Assembly: GCA_917880885.1 (NCBI GenBank)
Contig: OU862915.1
Coordinates: forward strand, 41,424,676-41,488,675
Source: Limnephilus marmoratus
Taxonomy: Eukaryota > Arthropoda > Insecta > Trichoptera > Limnephilidae
DNA: 64,000 nucleotides
Direction: 5' to 3'
Shown here: in pieces, positions 41,600 to 52,929 of the stretch
Layout of the letters: every line of letters starts with the position of its first letter
Numbering within the stretch: the first letter of the stretch is position 1
Notes under the pieces: generated by a model
Told to the model about the DNA's origin: nothing
The model's database searches: none
Seen by the model: only the letters and a program-made list of their open reading frames with translations
Made by a program: the position numbers and the translations under genes

Positions 41600-42035
41600 T
41601 TGGGAGGGGGGTTAGGTACCTCCGCCCCAGTAACCATTTATTGGATAACCAACACCTCTGCCATAGATCACCCCAGGTGGTTCGCTATGTTTGGTGATTT
41701 ATCACGGGTGCCAGGGTTCATAAGGTGAGGTTTGTTCTGGTCTAAGCGGCGGATGCGTCTGCCCACCTGCTGCGTGGCAGACCGGATCGAGAGAGATTGG
41801 TTGAGGGAGACCTTTTGACCTTTCCGGTTCTACTTTCTTGACCCATGGTCTTGCACCGCAGTTGGAGGGATGGATTCATCCATCCGTCACTCCTGGACAC
41901 ACTGACCCCCAGATTCCTACCCACCTCTCATATCTTTTTCCTTCCCAGAACATCCTATCCTTCCTTTCATTAAAAAGACCCACCACACAGCATCCCCTAA
42001 GATGACATCCACTGAGGCCCTGTGGGAAACTATTT
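41600..42035 (+). mobile_element. SINE family S2, body and tail
   Basis: Matches the 39818 copy from GGAGGGGGGTTAGGTACCTC through CTCCTGGACACACTGACCCC to CACACAGCATCCCCTAAGAT. It lies 100 bp from an oppositely oriented S2 head. Confidence 0.75.
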
Positions 42036-42535
42036 AAAAAAAATGTTGATGTTTCTTTTTCGAAGCGGGCGTATATATTTAAAAGAAGACAGCATCATTG
42101 TTGAAAAAAAATCAAAGAAAGTTTAAATGGCGACCATATTTTTTGTTCCGTTTCCATGACGAAATTTCTTCAAAATATTTTGTCCAATTTTTATGAAGAG
42201 AATCTCTTTTACACCCTAGATGTCATTTTCTCTCTCTGCCTTACTTTAAATTTTGTTCTTCCAGTCAATTAAATAACATCAAGATGATCATTATTCCCAC
42301 CTTGAGTAATATATTTTTCAATATTTCAATACAATTTTCCTCCCTGTGGCCGGTGAGTTGGAATATTCGATCAATCAAATTGGAAAACTTGGGGGAATTT
42401 TCCTTTAACTTTAGTTGAGACAGAATTTTATTCAAGGTTTATGACGTATATTTTAAATTGACGACATATTATGTCTTCAGAAAAATATGTTATTTCCACC
42501 ATTTTTTGTTGGGAAATACTAAGATTTTTTCAATC
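42036..42535. other. No recognisable gene
   Basis: AT-rich, no supported feature. Confidence 0.5.
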
Positions 42536-42547
42536 TAATATTTGTTA

Positions 42548-42849
42548 GAATAATGAAATAATTTTACTTTGTATTAACCACTTATTTGATGTGCAAATAC
42601 GACCGGTTTCGGAACAAACGTTCCTTCGTCAGGGAAAGCTTATACTAATTTGACAGTTTCGAACAATGTTTTATTATGGTAGGGGTGGAGCTGTTGCTAG
42701 ATAATAATGTAGATTAGGTAGGTAGGTATTAGTGTAGAGTGGGTCGAAACCGGTCGGATTTGCACATCAAATAAGTGGTTAATACAAAGTAAAATTATTT
42801 CATTATTCTATAATGGATAACCACAAAGTAATAGCTACATTCAAAAATA
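42548..42849 (+). mobile_element. Inverted-arm hammerhead element H, copy 2
   Basis: 302 bp flanked by the perfect 12-bp duplication TAATATTTGTTA (42536-42547 and 42850-42861). The left arm (GAATAATGAAATAATTTTAC, CACTTATTTGATGTGC) is inverted on the right, which also has the extra end ATAGCTACATTC. An ~80-bp unrelated segment (about 42655-42735) sits between the arms and replaces the start of the right-hand hammerhead. Confidence 0.82.
42601..42632 (-). ncRNA. Hammerhead-ribozyme-like motif with intact core
   Basis: On the - strand the same 32-base motif as at 37965-37996: CTGACGA, stem II GGAAC-GTTT-GTTCC, GAAACCGGTC. Stem I is weakened by a G to T change just after the cleavage site (GTA for GGA). 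Confidence 0.65.
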
Positions 42850-42909
42850 TAATATTTGTTATTTTATATTAATACATGACATAAACAATATTACACACCA
42901 AAAGAATTG

Positions 42910-43180
42910 TTAATAAGTTTGATGACTACGCTGATGATGATGACAATGACGTTTGATTCTTTAATGGCCTCCAGCAAAATTCGCCTCCAACTCCTCCTGT
43001 CCTCAGCGGCTGACTTCCAGTTTGTTATCTGGAGAAGAGGTGCTGCATCCCCTCTTTCCTTGTCTTCCCACCTCAGTCTGAGTCTTTGCACCTGGGTGTC
43101 CAGTCATAATTCTTTTTGAGACGCGTATGTCCGTACATGCCCGGCCCATTTCAACCTGAGGAGTCTCATATGGGATAAGA
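42910..43180 (-). pseudogene. LINE (RTE-like) C-terminal fragment
   Basis: The - strand reads MRLLRLKWAGHVRTYASQK, then, in a shifted frame, RLRWEDKERGDAAPLL, NWKSAAEDRRSWRRI. This is the '(H/G)H(V/M)...R.RW.D...DR..WR' end typical of RTE-type LINE proteins. A second copy of the end is at 62092-62215. Confidence 0.65.
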
Positions 43181-43369
43181 TGCTAGATTAGGTGTTAGAT
43201 GTTGATATAATAACTATAATTACTGTTGATATAATATTGTAGGATTTACAAGAAATAAAGATGGCTTACTATGAAAAACGGACGAGACCAAATGTCGTTT
43301 GCTCAGATTACATCTAACCCATGAAACTGTCTCTTTCAAACTCAATTATACATTTCATTTAGTTGTATA

Positions 43370-43728
43370 CAGGGTGTTTAGGGACCTACTTGACTTACTT
43401 TATTTAACCAGTAATTCCTGACATTATTTGGAGTAAAAAGTGTAAATGAAATTTTGGTCTCCGGTGACATTTTTGGTGTTTTATTTTTTTAAATATAACA
43501 AAATGGTAGGTGTTGAACAGTTGGAGGCGGGGTTAAGGGTTGGTCGGTTACTCGGCTGAGTGACCAGTGACGACATGCAGAAGAATTTTTTTGTTGTTGG
43601 ATTTTGAGGAAAAAAATTTTGAAAAAGTCATCCAAAAAGTCACCAAAATTTCATTTACATTTTTACTCCAAATAATGTCAGGAATCACTGGTTAAAAAAG
43701 TAAGTCAATTACGTCCCTTAACACCCTG
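43370..43728. mobile_element. MITE, 359 bp
   Basis: Ends CAGGGTGTTTAGGGAC and GTCCCTTAACACCCTG are inverted. Inner arms extend the match: ATTTGGAGTAAAAAGTGTAAATGAAATTTTGG near 43430 is inverted near 43650. No transposase. TAT-like flanks suggest a TA-type target, not proven. Confidence 0.82.
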
Positions 43729-43777
43729 CATATGCTTCTTACATTATCCCACCGGCTGCGCTAATGTAATGACTACG

Positions 43778-43985
43778 CCATGAATGACGACAACGGTCCC
43801 AGAGTGAGAGTCGTGTGAATCCATCTCTCCAATCGCGGTGCTAGGGAATAGGTCCTGAGTCTGGCTGGAGGGGTCAAAACGCCTGCCTCAAACAGTCTCT
43901 CTCAATCCAGCCCGCCACGCAGAAGGTGTTAGTTATCCAATAAATGGCTCCAGGGCGTTGGTGTTTATAACCGCCTCCCAAGTTG
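43778..43985 (-). mobile_element. SINE family S2, body fragment
   Basis: The reverse complement matches S2: GGAGGCGGTTATAA, AACACC, CCATTTATTGGATAAC, AGAGAGACTG, GGTCAAAA-like boxes and GGATTCACACG. Confidence 0.6.
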
Positions 43986-43989
43986 AAAA

Positions 43990-46139
43990 TATGTGTCAAT
44001 TATAAAAAAAAATCACGATAAAAATTAAAACATAGAGCCCCTAAAACGTGTCCATAATAGTAACGTTTTGCTTAAATTCAAATACTAGTTTAATATATTG
44101 CGCATTATGATTCTCGCAGCATCACTGCACTATAACGTCATGGTTAGACCCGTGAAAAATCACAGGATATTATAACTGTAGAATAGATATTAATTAACTA
44201 CATTTTAGCTGAAAAGTGCTAATCCCTGAAAAATCACGAAATCTTGCTAAGAAATTTTAACAAAAGAAATACATATTTCAAGTAAAAAAAATCATGTACA
44301 TAAATCAAAATAAAATAGACGCTGGGGTTGCCGGCACTGAAAATAGAAATTGATTTTAAATAAATAGTTAAAATCAAAAATGTCTTATCGGTGTTATTGC
44401 TCAATTTAACTCTGACGAAAATTGTTTGGGCTATTTCGATACGGGGAAGGAATAAAAATGTAGAATTAGAAGTTGGGGAAGTAGCTGTGTGACATTCATA
44501 CACGGTTACCTAAACGGCTAAAGCCATTTTAAGCAACGTTATTCCGAATGGTGATCTTTCAAGACTTTCACAAAGGCGATGCTGAGAATATGTGCAACCA
44601 GGTGTGACTCTTTGTGTAAATACAATTATGTTCAACTTCAACACTTTCCTTGTCATATCCTTGTCACAATAGTTAACTAAATGAGACTTTCAAATTGAAA
44701 ATTTGAATGTCTTTAACATTCTACCCACAACATTAATGCATAATTAACACTGCAAATATTCCTGGGATTTTCACTTTTATTCCAAACATTAGTTCTAGTA
44801 CAATAATTATTAGTTTAATATTAATATAAATAAATCATCGCAAATTCATTCATAGTCGCGTGATACAACTTTTGTTGTAATAAGTTCAAATGATCAAATG
44901 GAAAGTGGACTTCTAGCTACGTCACAACTTTCTAGCCAATTACCTAGACTCGGTAAGCTAACTTCAACAAATACATCTACTAACCATGGGTCACAGCAGC
45001 AAAAAAGATACCTTAATGTGCTCTTGACATAATCAATTCCAATTTTAAAAATGACATTAAATTCAATTAAGTTCAAATTTATTGAAACCGAGTTAACTCT
45101 CGACAGGCCAAGATGCCAAACATCGTCCGTAACCATGTGGTTCGACCGATGATCCCATCCATTTTTTTGTCTTATGGGCAAAGAAATAGAAATAGAATAG
45201 AATTCCTATTTTTTTAATTTGTCTATTTGTTGGGCAGGGAATATTACCTAGGTATATTTGACAATACATTTTTTCCAGCTATCAGCGATGTTTTCACATT
45301 TTTTTAAACGGCACATTATGTATTAATCCTTTGCGCAGGAATACCGAAAATATTAAAAATATATTTCATGTATTTAAGAAGATATAAGAAGGGTAATAAT
45401 TTTGGTGTCTACTTTCGGCCCGGTTAGTTGCGGGAGAGTCAGTCACTCAAATGCGAAAAACTTTGTTGGATGAAATATTGTCAATTTCACATTTCTTTCC
45501 TCCCCTTCTTCCGTATTCTCTTTAGCCTCACAACACGCCTAATTACTGATTAGTAAGTAATTTCAATTTTGATTTAAAAGTTAGTTTTTCAAATATAAAA
45601 AAAAATAAATGTAACTATATACCTGAATTCTAAGAAAGTAAAAAATTGTATTTGAAACCAAATAGCTATTTTATTATATCTGTTGAGTTTGAGATCGTTA
45701 AATAATAAATAATATTCCAAGGAATGTACATTGGTTCAATTCTCTAGTGAAATCCTAACAAAACGTTAGTTCTAAGAAATACAAAACAAAATGTTTAGTA
45801 ACTAAAATCTGTTTAGCCTAACTTGTTTAATCAATCTTCATAAATAATACAGTTTCGTAATGTGTTTCTATCTAGGAAAATTATTAGTTCTTTTAAAGTT
45901 TGTTGATGTTGCCTTCACATTGCGGGATTTTCAAGAACGAGACTAATCCCCTAAAAAAATTCTAATCCCTTAAAAAGTAGTCTCCTGTCTTTTTAGAAAT
46001 ACAAAGAAACCGTAATATTTGTACATCTTTTAAGGCTTGGACATTTATATTGTAGAAACAAACAGTACATTGGTTACAGTGATGAGGCAATTTAAAGATG
46101 TTAAATGATAGGTATTTCATGGTGGGTACTTACACACGA
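43990..46139. other. No recognisable gene
   Basis: About 2.1 kb of AT-rich DNA. The 95-codon - frame at 44894-45181 and 89-codon - frame at 44234-44503 lack known motifs. Confidence 0.45.
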
Positions 46140-47190
46140 TATGTTTCTTTGTAATGCCTTATTTTTGGTATGTATATTATATAGTAATTACCGAGTGGTG
46201 TGCGTAGTGTTTAGTGTGTGCATGTGTGAGTATGTCTGAAGGTGTGAGAAGTGGTAATCTGTGAAGGGATACGTATCCGTATCGAACAGTTTGTATCATT
46301 GAAATGATGCTCTTATTCAATTTGGGAAGTGAAACGGAGAAAATGTCAATTTTAGAGTTTAGGTAAAAATTATTGAACGTGTGAAAACCACGGTTAATTG
46401 GCCAGTTAGTTGCTGCATTCGATTTGTAGAATTGTGTAGAATAAATTAAGTGTAGAATTGTGCTGTATGGCACGTACGTCTTGGGTGTGTTAAAATTAAT
46501 TAGGGAAAGAAGTTCAATACTGTCAATTTTATTATTTAAAATTTTGTGTATAAATGTTAAATCTGCTATTGGCCGCCTTTGTTGCAAAGTTTAAAAAGGG
46601 CATTGAAAGTTATTATTAAATTTGAAGGTAAGATATTCTATAAATTTGTTTTGAATATGTTTTATGCCATCGATGTACAATTTGCAAAGCGGGTTCCAAA
46701 TTGGCGAGACATTTTTCAGTGTACCTACTTCTGACTAATGCAAAATTTAAAAAAAATACTACTTTACGCTGGTTACTGAATACTGTACTTATACCAAGAA
46801 CAAAACTAAGCATTTTATATGACCACTAAATGATTAAAGTGCTTATCAAATATATGATTGCTACGAAGATCTTTACATTTCGTTAGAGAGATGACAGGTT
46901 CGTTGTGGAGTGGATAAGAGTACTTAATTATATGTTTATTTCTGATGAATGTCATTATGACATTTATAATCATTGATATCTAAACATCGAACTTTGCCAT
47001 ACTTGCAAAGCCTTTCTAGGTCACTTTGTAAAGCTTCAAACTCAGAGAGAGAATGCACAAGATTGAATATTTTATTGTAGTCAGCGTAAAGCTCATATTC
47101 GAAAAATTGAAAGCATTATTCGATGTCGTTTATATAAATGTTGAACAAAAACAGACCTAGGTGGGAACCTTGTGGGACGAAAAAGGGACG
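46140..47190 (-). pseudogene. Jockey/CR1-like LINE RT and C-terminus remnant
   Basis: On the - strand, from 47190: VPQGSHLGLFLFNIYINDI, then ELYADYNKIF, which is the YADD box with the second Asp changed to Tyr. LQSDLERLCKYG follows, then a broken ALVRSRYTEK segment (46616-46813). A last open piece (46177-46587) is QQRRPIADLTFIHKILNNKI, the conserved C-terminal block of this LINE group. Several frameshifts and stops make it inactive. It is 5'-truncated near 47190. Confidence 0.8.
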
Positions 47191-48030
47191 GGAAGAAAAC
47201 AGTAACACATTTATAATGCTAAAAATGAAAAGTTTCATTCAACAGCATAGTTTGAATTATAAGGTTATTCAGTATCTTTGTCACAAATTTAAAATAAAGA
47301 AATGATTTAATACGAAATAATTTTTATTTGAATACCACGACCACCTGACCCCAGCTAACCCTAGTGAGGTATTTTTTGAAAGGTTTTCTTAGGTAGGCTC
47401 CTTGTAAGTATTTCTGATCAGAATATTAAATTAAATATTTTTCGTCTCGTAAATTGATAATACGGCTTTTTCTGCGGCGAGTTGGTATGACATGCGAATA
47501 AGAAAACTGCCACAGCGCTTATAAAAATGCACCGATCAAAATTGTCAATGATGTAGAAAAGTAGATACCTTCAAACTTTAATAGATGTAAAAAGTAGGAT
47601 CGCCCTTTCTTTCTAGTACATATTTTGTTTGGTTTTTAACAACTAATTACAATAATTCTAGATACATTATCCAAATAGTAAAATTGTTTGATAATAGATA
47701 AATACTTATAATTACATATAACCGAACTTACAACTAATTGTTTTTTACATTCACATTGTAATTTAAGAACTTATAATATAATATAGCGTTAAAAAATGTA
47801 CACTACTCTTCCAGACACAAGCTAATGCTTTCATGGAAGAGTGGTATTAACATATTTGAACATGATGACGCAAATTGTTGCATCATCTAAATGTACATTA
47901 TATTTTAAATGCTAAAATAAAAAAAATAAAAAAATAAAATAAAATAATGCCGTGCTCGAATTCCCAAACGATTTCCTCTACCAAATTAAAATTCCGGTTT
48001 ACGTACTGCAAAAATAAACAAATTTAAGCT
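47191..48030. other. No gene; possible LINE 3' end at 47790-47945
   Basis: CACTCTTCCATGAAAGC / CTCTTCC.GACA pair as a hairpin near 47805-47850, and the stretch ends in AATAAAAAAATAAAATAAAA repeats, the look of a LINE tail. No coding sequence is attached. Confidence 0.45.
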
Positions 48031-48200
48031 ATTAGTGGCTCAGTTGGCATCGCGTCGCGTTTCCGTCCTGGAGTCGTCGGTGGTGAGTTCAGTTCCTCGG
48101 CTGGCTAAGTTCTCCATCAATACACAAGCAACATTTCCGCTTAGTGCGATGGTAGTAGGATATTTTCGAGTTATTCGTAACCAAGGAATGTTTATTTAAA
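48031..48200 (+). mobile_element. SINE family S2, head fragment
   Basis: AGTGGCTCAGTTGGCATCGC and GAGTTCAGTTCCTCGGCTGG are the tRNA-like head boxes, followed by ACACAAGCAACATTTCCGCT and a poly(A) run at about 48198-48207. Confidence 0.7.
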
Positions 48201-48763
48201 AAAAAAATTATTTGATCAAATCTTGCAGTTTACGACCACTTATAAAATCAGAATTTATTTTTTTAAATTATTGTGAAATAAGCTATTTGCCAGCAAATTA
48301 TAAAAATGAATCAAAATTGCTCTATTTACATAAATATATATGTTTTTATTTCATTCCTTCTTCTATATTAATTCTAAACCGTAAGTAGATTATGAATAAT
48401 CAATATAATCATTAAGAATAATCTCGTGAAATATGAGCAAAAAATTTCGCTGGAATCTACCAGTAAAGGTTCATTATATAGAGTGGCGCAAGACTAGTGT
48501 TTTATTTTGAATCCTATTGTAATGTGTAATAAGATTCAAACCATATCGGTAGTTTTGCGCCAACCTTTACTGTACAATCTATTTTTCACTAAAAATGAAA
48601 TACATTACTGAATTTTTTCTCATTTCTTTTAAACCAAAAAATTTAAGATTTAAATTAAGTATTTCTCCGAAATATTTGATTTGTTTTTGTTGTTTTTAAA
48701 TATATAAATTTCTGTCGACATGATGTTAACAGAAATTTACCATTGTTATGATGTATTACATAT

Positions 48764-48850
48764 AACGGGCGCCTTTTCCAATGGCCGAATTGGAAAAGGC
48801 GCCCGTTCCGGTTTTACGAGAGGTTCTGGATTTGACTCCCAGTTGCTACC
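48764..48850 (+). repeat. tRNA-like head with perfect 19-bp inverted arms
   Basis: AACGGGCGCCTTTTCCAAT (48764-48782) is exactly inverted at 48789-48807 with a 6-bp GGCCGA spacer. The right arm is the start of a tRNA-like sequence: ATGGCCGAATTGGAAAAGGC (A-box region) and GGTTCTGGATTTGACTCCCAG (B-box region). Confidence 0.75.
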
Positions 48851-49496
48851 GGTATTATTTTCTGTTTTTCTGTGTGTTGTTCTCTTTTATATTTTCGTTT
48901 AGATTATTAGTGTTATCTTCTTCTTCAGTGATATTTTACATTGACGGGAATAACCTTAAAAAAGTAATAAAAAGGAAGTTGATTTAATAAAAATTGAAGA
49001 CATAATGATATTTAATCCCTAAAAAATATTTTTTAATGTCCTCCGAGTCGGTGCTAATAAAACGAGCTAACTTCAAGAATAAAAAATTGATTGTGTTAAG
49101 GTTAAACTGTGATTTTGTTAAGGTGTTTTCCATTTCTTCTAAAATCGTTCTAACTTGCAAGGGTTTATGCTGAGTTTGGATCCTACGCGTAACAGATAAC
49201 GCGTTTAGTTTGTAATTTAACCTTTTCTCGACGTGAGGGGGATTGGGTATCTTCAACCTAACCTTTCTTTCACCGTCTCATATCATTTCTCAATGTTCTT
49301 TTGAGTGATCGTCTGGAGTCCGATTTCAACCGATTCCCTTTATCATTCCTTTGTCGTCTTCAAGTATCACAATTCTCGTGAAAGTCTCTTTTCGCAAGGG
49401 CACTTTGTTGGTTGGATATTTCTCCATGTCTTAACCTTGGAACGTGCGAGATTTACCAAAAATTTCTAGAAATCTTTTTTACACTAACTCCAAACT
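48851..49496. other. No recognisable gene
   Basis: AT-rich; the 90-codon - frame at 48984-49256 is unmatched. Confidence 0.45.
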
Positions 49497-49670
49497 TGTG
49501 AATTTAGAGTAAAAAATGCTGTGTGAAGGTTTTTTGAGCAGAGAAATGAGTGGTCTTTTCAAGACCCATTTTGTAGGTGGGAAGAAACACAGAGGCCGGC
49601 AAAGTTCCAAAGCCCAGCTTGATGATCATAAAAACGAATCGTAGAAATGACCCGTTCTCAAGTTACAAAT
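49497..49670 (-). mobile_element. SINE family S3, second copy
   Basis: The reverse complement matches 35430-35600: GTTGACATTTGTAAC, GAACGGGTCATTTCTACGA, GCCGGCCTCTGTGTTTC and CCTTCACACAGCA. The terminal hairpin is lost. Confidence 0.7.
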
Positions 49671-49902
49671 GTCAACATTTGTACGATATCTTTTTTATTA
49701 TTATTTATTTATTAACCAAGATACATTTACATTTTTTGGTATATGCCAACCAACTAGAGTGAGCCTGTTCGGAGGTGGCAGGAAAATTTTAACTGTGTGA
49801 ATGAAATTATTATTAATATTTTAAACTGACAATTCGGTGTGAAATCCCATGATAATAATAAATTAAAACAATGTTAAACTTTTTTCCACTTATTTTATTT
49901 TT

Positions 49903-49939
49903 GACCCTTAACCGGTTTTGGTCGAATGGCCATCTTCAG
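49903..49939 (-). ncRNA. Degenerate hammerhead-like motif
   Basis: On the - strand CTGAAGA, an imperfect stem II TGGCC-ATTC-GACCA, then AAAACCGGTT. The GAAA core lacks its G. The ACCGGT mini stem III is kept. Probably a relic of a Penelope-type terminal repeat. Confidence 0.45.
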
Positions 49940-50654
49940 GCTTTATTTTATTTATTTTTCAAGTTCTCCGTAAAACCGTTGTTTCCCAATACATCATGCA
50001 GAAGATTACAAATTAAAAAGGTATGGGACTGTTTTAATATTTTGCGACATGCGTCAAAAGACAGTTTGCTAAATTGTCTATAAGTGACATTGAAAGTATC
50101 GATGGTCAATGCAGAATCGTTAGGTAGTTCAGTCGATCTGTTAGGCAGAAATCCTCGCTTTCGGAGCATAAAAAAAGTGCATGGGATTTCCCACGAGTAT
50201 ACTTGTTAGGGACATAAAATTTAACCTGTTTCAACATTGATGGATGGTGTATAGTTCTAGAAATTATCTTAAAAAAATGTTATACTGTTACGTTGATTAT
50301 ATCGTTGTACTAGGTATAATATGTTTATTTAATCATGTTACTGGCACATGTTTTGCCATATATGTGGAAATAAATAAATATATCGATGCGTTTGCCCACT
50401 AGGGGATAAAATAATAAGTATATTTTGTAAATGACCGGGTAGCTAGTGTAATTATGTGAATTAGGTTTGGAAAGTAGGTATTATTAAAGGCTTTCCGGAA
50501 CTCTGTATGCAACGAGTTTCCTATAAAATATATTTTCACGGTGTACCATATTATTTTAATCCTCTTACATCGTGATCCTCTTAAATTGAATATGTTAATG
50601 TTCAACGAAGAGGGTTATGAAAAGAATGTGACCTTACTGGGGTATCCCGTTCTT
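49940..50654. other. No recognisable gene
   Basis: A 73-codon - frame at 49948-50169 directly follows the degenerate hammerhead but does not look like GIY-YIG. GAAATCCCATG (near 49842) and CATGGGATTTC (near 50179) are inverted and could bound a small element. Confidence 0.4.
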
Positions 50655-50674
50655 AGTAGATGCTTTGTACAGAA

Positions 50675-50762
50675 GGCGTCTACTAATATCTACAGGAATT
50701 CCAAAAATTGAACAAATCGGACCAATATCTATGAGAACAAATGTGAGGACGAATATCTACAG
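50675..50762 (-). repeat. TAGATATTMGTCC-type repeat array, inverted part
   Basis: Three units reading on the - strand as CTGTAGATATTCGTCC, CATAGATATTGGTCC and CTGTAGATATTAGTAG. They are the inverted relatives of the array at 51244-51420. Confidence 0.75.
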
Positions 50763-50992
50763 CACTGGCAGAGGTTGGATTTGCAATTATGTATAACATA
50801 TTGGAATAACGTAATATTGCGTGTGCAGTTGAAAAAACTTAATTTATATATGTACATATGTAAAAATCCCTAATATTGGACTATTGGACACATTTAGCTG
50901 ATTATTAAGGATTTGGGGTTTTGTTTTAACAGCTTTCTTTATTTCGAGTGCTTCTAAATTATTTAGTCTGTTACCATGACCATTTCTATGCC

Positions 50993-51031
50993 AGTTAGGT
51001 TAGGTTAGGTTAGATTAGGTTAGGTTAGGTT
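50993..51031 (+). repeat. Short (TTAGG)n tract
   Basis: About seven to eight units with one substitution (TTAGA). TTAGG is the ancestral arthropod telomere repeat; at this length and with ordinary sequence on both sides it is interstitial. Confidence 0.85.
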
Positions 51032-51243
51032 GTGGTGCCGTGTATTTCGAAATAAATAAATATCCTAATATTATGACATCCATGTTTGTTCAATAAATTA
51101 TTGTCCTCGTAAACAGCAAAATACGTAATATTATGCAAAAACTTCATGTACGTCCTTTAAACGTTTAAGCCTTTACGTAATTAGTAATTACGTAATTGAG
51201 GTTATTTATGCTTTTCCGTACAACCTCTTGCTCACCTGCCCCT

Positions 51244-51420
51244 CTGTAGATGTTAGTCCAACCTACGCTCCATAGATATTAGTCGCCACTGGGACCGACA
51301 TAGATATTCGTCCGACCTTAGCTCTGTAGATATTAGTCCTCACTCTGAAGTTCATAGATATTTGTCCAAGATATGAGCTGTAGATATTCGTCCGACATAC
51401 AGACTGTAGATATTAGTATC
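51244..51420 (+). repeat. TAGATATTMGTCC-type repeat array
   Basis: Six imperfect units of about 30 bp (TGTAGATATTAGTCC..., CATAGATATTCGTCCGAC...). With the inverted array at 50675-50762 it brackets about 480 bp that include the TTAGG tract, so both may be the ends of one element. Confidence 0.8.
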
Positions 51421-51882
51421 TAGAGTCTTTGTACATGCTTTTGTACGAGTATATGATAAGCGGATCTTCGTATCAGCTTTAGAGCACAGACGGCAGGTAG
51501 GTATGCTGTCCTTGTTCTTCTAGTATTACAGTGGAAGATGCTCCGTGGAACTAGCGTCACTATTCCTTCGGCACCAGTGCATAGTCGAGAAACACGCCAA
51601 ACGACCACCCAACATGCGTGCACGGTTGACATCTCGAGTTAACGTAAAAAATAAAAATTTTAAAGCGTTTTCGTCAAGAGGGAGGATATTAAATTATTTT
51701 TGAGAGAAATATGGCGTATTCCTTTGTCCAAAAATCATTTTAGTTGTAGGTGGGTAGAATATATGTTGTAATGAGAATCTTGTATATCGACCCGAGTGTA
51801 TGTATATGTGCAAAGCTATCCTGGTTTCTGAGTGCGTAAATTAAAATACCTTTTAAATATAATTGTTTCAGAGAAATTAAAT
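51421..51882. other. No recognisable gene
   Basis: The 70-codon - frame at 51420-51632 is unmatched. Confidence 0.45.
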
Positions 51883-52830
51883 TCAATTCAATTCAATTTT
51901 ATTATTTCAAAAACATTACAAAATTTTACATTTCAATGTGCTTTTAAAATACATTTGTACATTTGTACTACTTTGAACAAAAACTATAGAAGCATTAATA
52001 GAGCTTACCTTTTAAAGGTAGCTTCACTAATGCTAAATATGTCGATATCCGAATTAATTATGTTTAACAGCAAGATTGCTCTCCCGACCGGCATGACCAT
52101 TGGCAAATTAGTCCTGCAGGACGGAAGATAGAACAGTCTATGCTGTCGGTGGCGAAGATACCCATCGGGTACATCGAAATGAATGCTCTCCATGATAGCT
52201 GAGTTTTCAAACCATCCGCGAATTAATCTGAAGAAATTCGTAGCAATATGTACATCCCTTCTGACCCGTAGATGGTTCATTCTGAGCATACCCAAAAGAA
52301 AGTCGGTAGGATAGAGCCACGGGTAATAGCCGTATTCCCTCATCTACAGAAATCTCAGAAAATTCTTCTGAACTCTCTCCAACATGAGGGAATACTGTAC
52401 TTGGTATGGACTCGAAATTACCGACCCACTTTCAAGTCTACTCCTTACTAAGGAATTGAATAGAATTATGAGAACCCGGGTGTCTCTAAAGTTCCTTGCA
52501 GTACGCAGAACAAAACCCAGCATTCTCAATGAAGTGCTACAAGCCATCTGAATATATGAGTATGAAATGTCAGCTTACTATCAAACATGATTCCAAGATC
52601 CTACATAGTGGAGACACGTTTAAGAGTTCGGGCGTCCATCATATACCGGTAATACCAGGTATGACACGCCCTAGTGAATGACAACACAACACATTTAGAT
52701 ATATTGAACTTAATCCGATATCTTTTACTCCAATCAATAATTCTATCAATATGTGGTACTCTATATAAATACAGGGCAATATAAACATAGTCCTTGTGAT
52801 GAATGCCAACCTTCAACCTACGAGAAGCCT
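51883..52830 (-). pseudogene. Jockey/CR1-like LINE C-terminal remnant
   Basis: Read on the - strand from 52830: IDRIIDWSKRYRIKFNISKC (RT thumb-proximal block), a broken MDARTLKRVSTM piece (52601-52816), then LGFVLRTARNFRDTRVL and LVRSRLESGSVI with the QKNFLRFL box (52344-52547). The last frame (52005-52343) has LRVRRDVHIATNFFRLIRG, the C-terminal domain. At least two frame changes break it. The 3' tail has AATAAAATTGAATTGAATTG at about 51885-51904. It belongs to the same LINE group as 46140-47190 but is a different copy. Confidence 0.8.
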
Positions 52831-52929
52831 ACAAGGAATTTTTTTTTGGGTATTTATGTAGAGAAAATGGTACATTCGGCGACATCTGTCCGAGCAGTTG
52901 GGAGCTATTACAGAGATCTGCATAGAGAC

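Noticed and set aside
50993..51031. Telomere end
   Set aside because: Only seven or eight TTAGG units, flanked by ordinary repeat-rich sequence on both sides.
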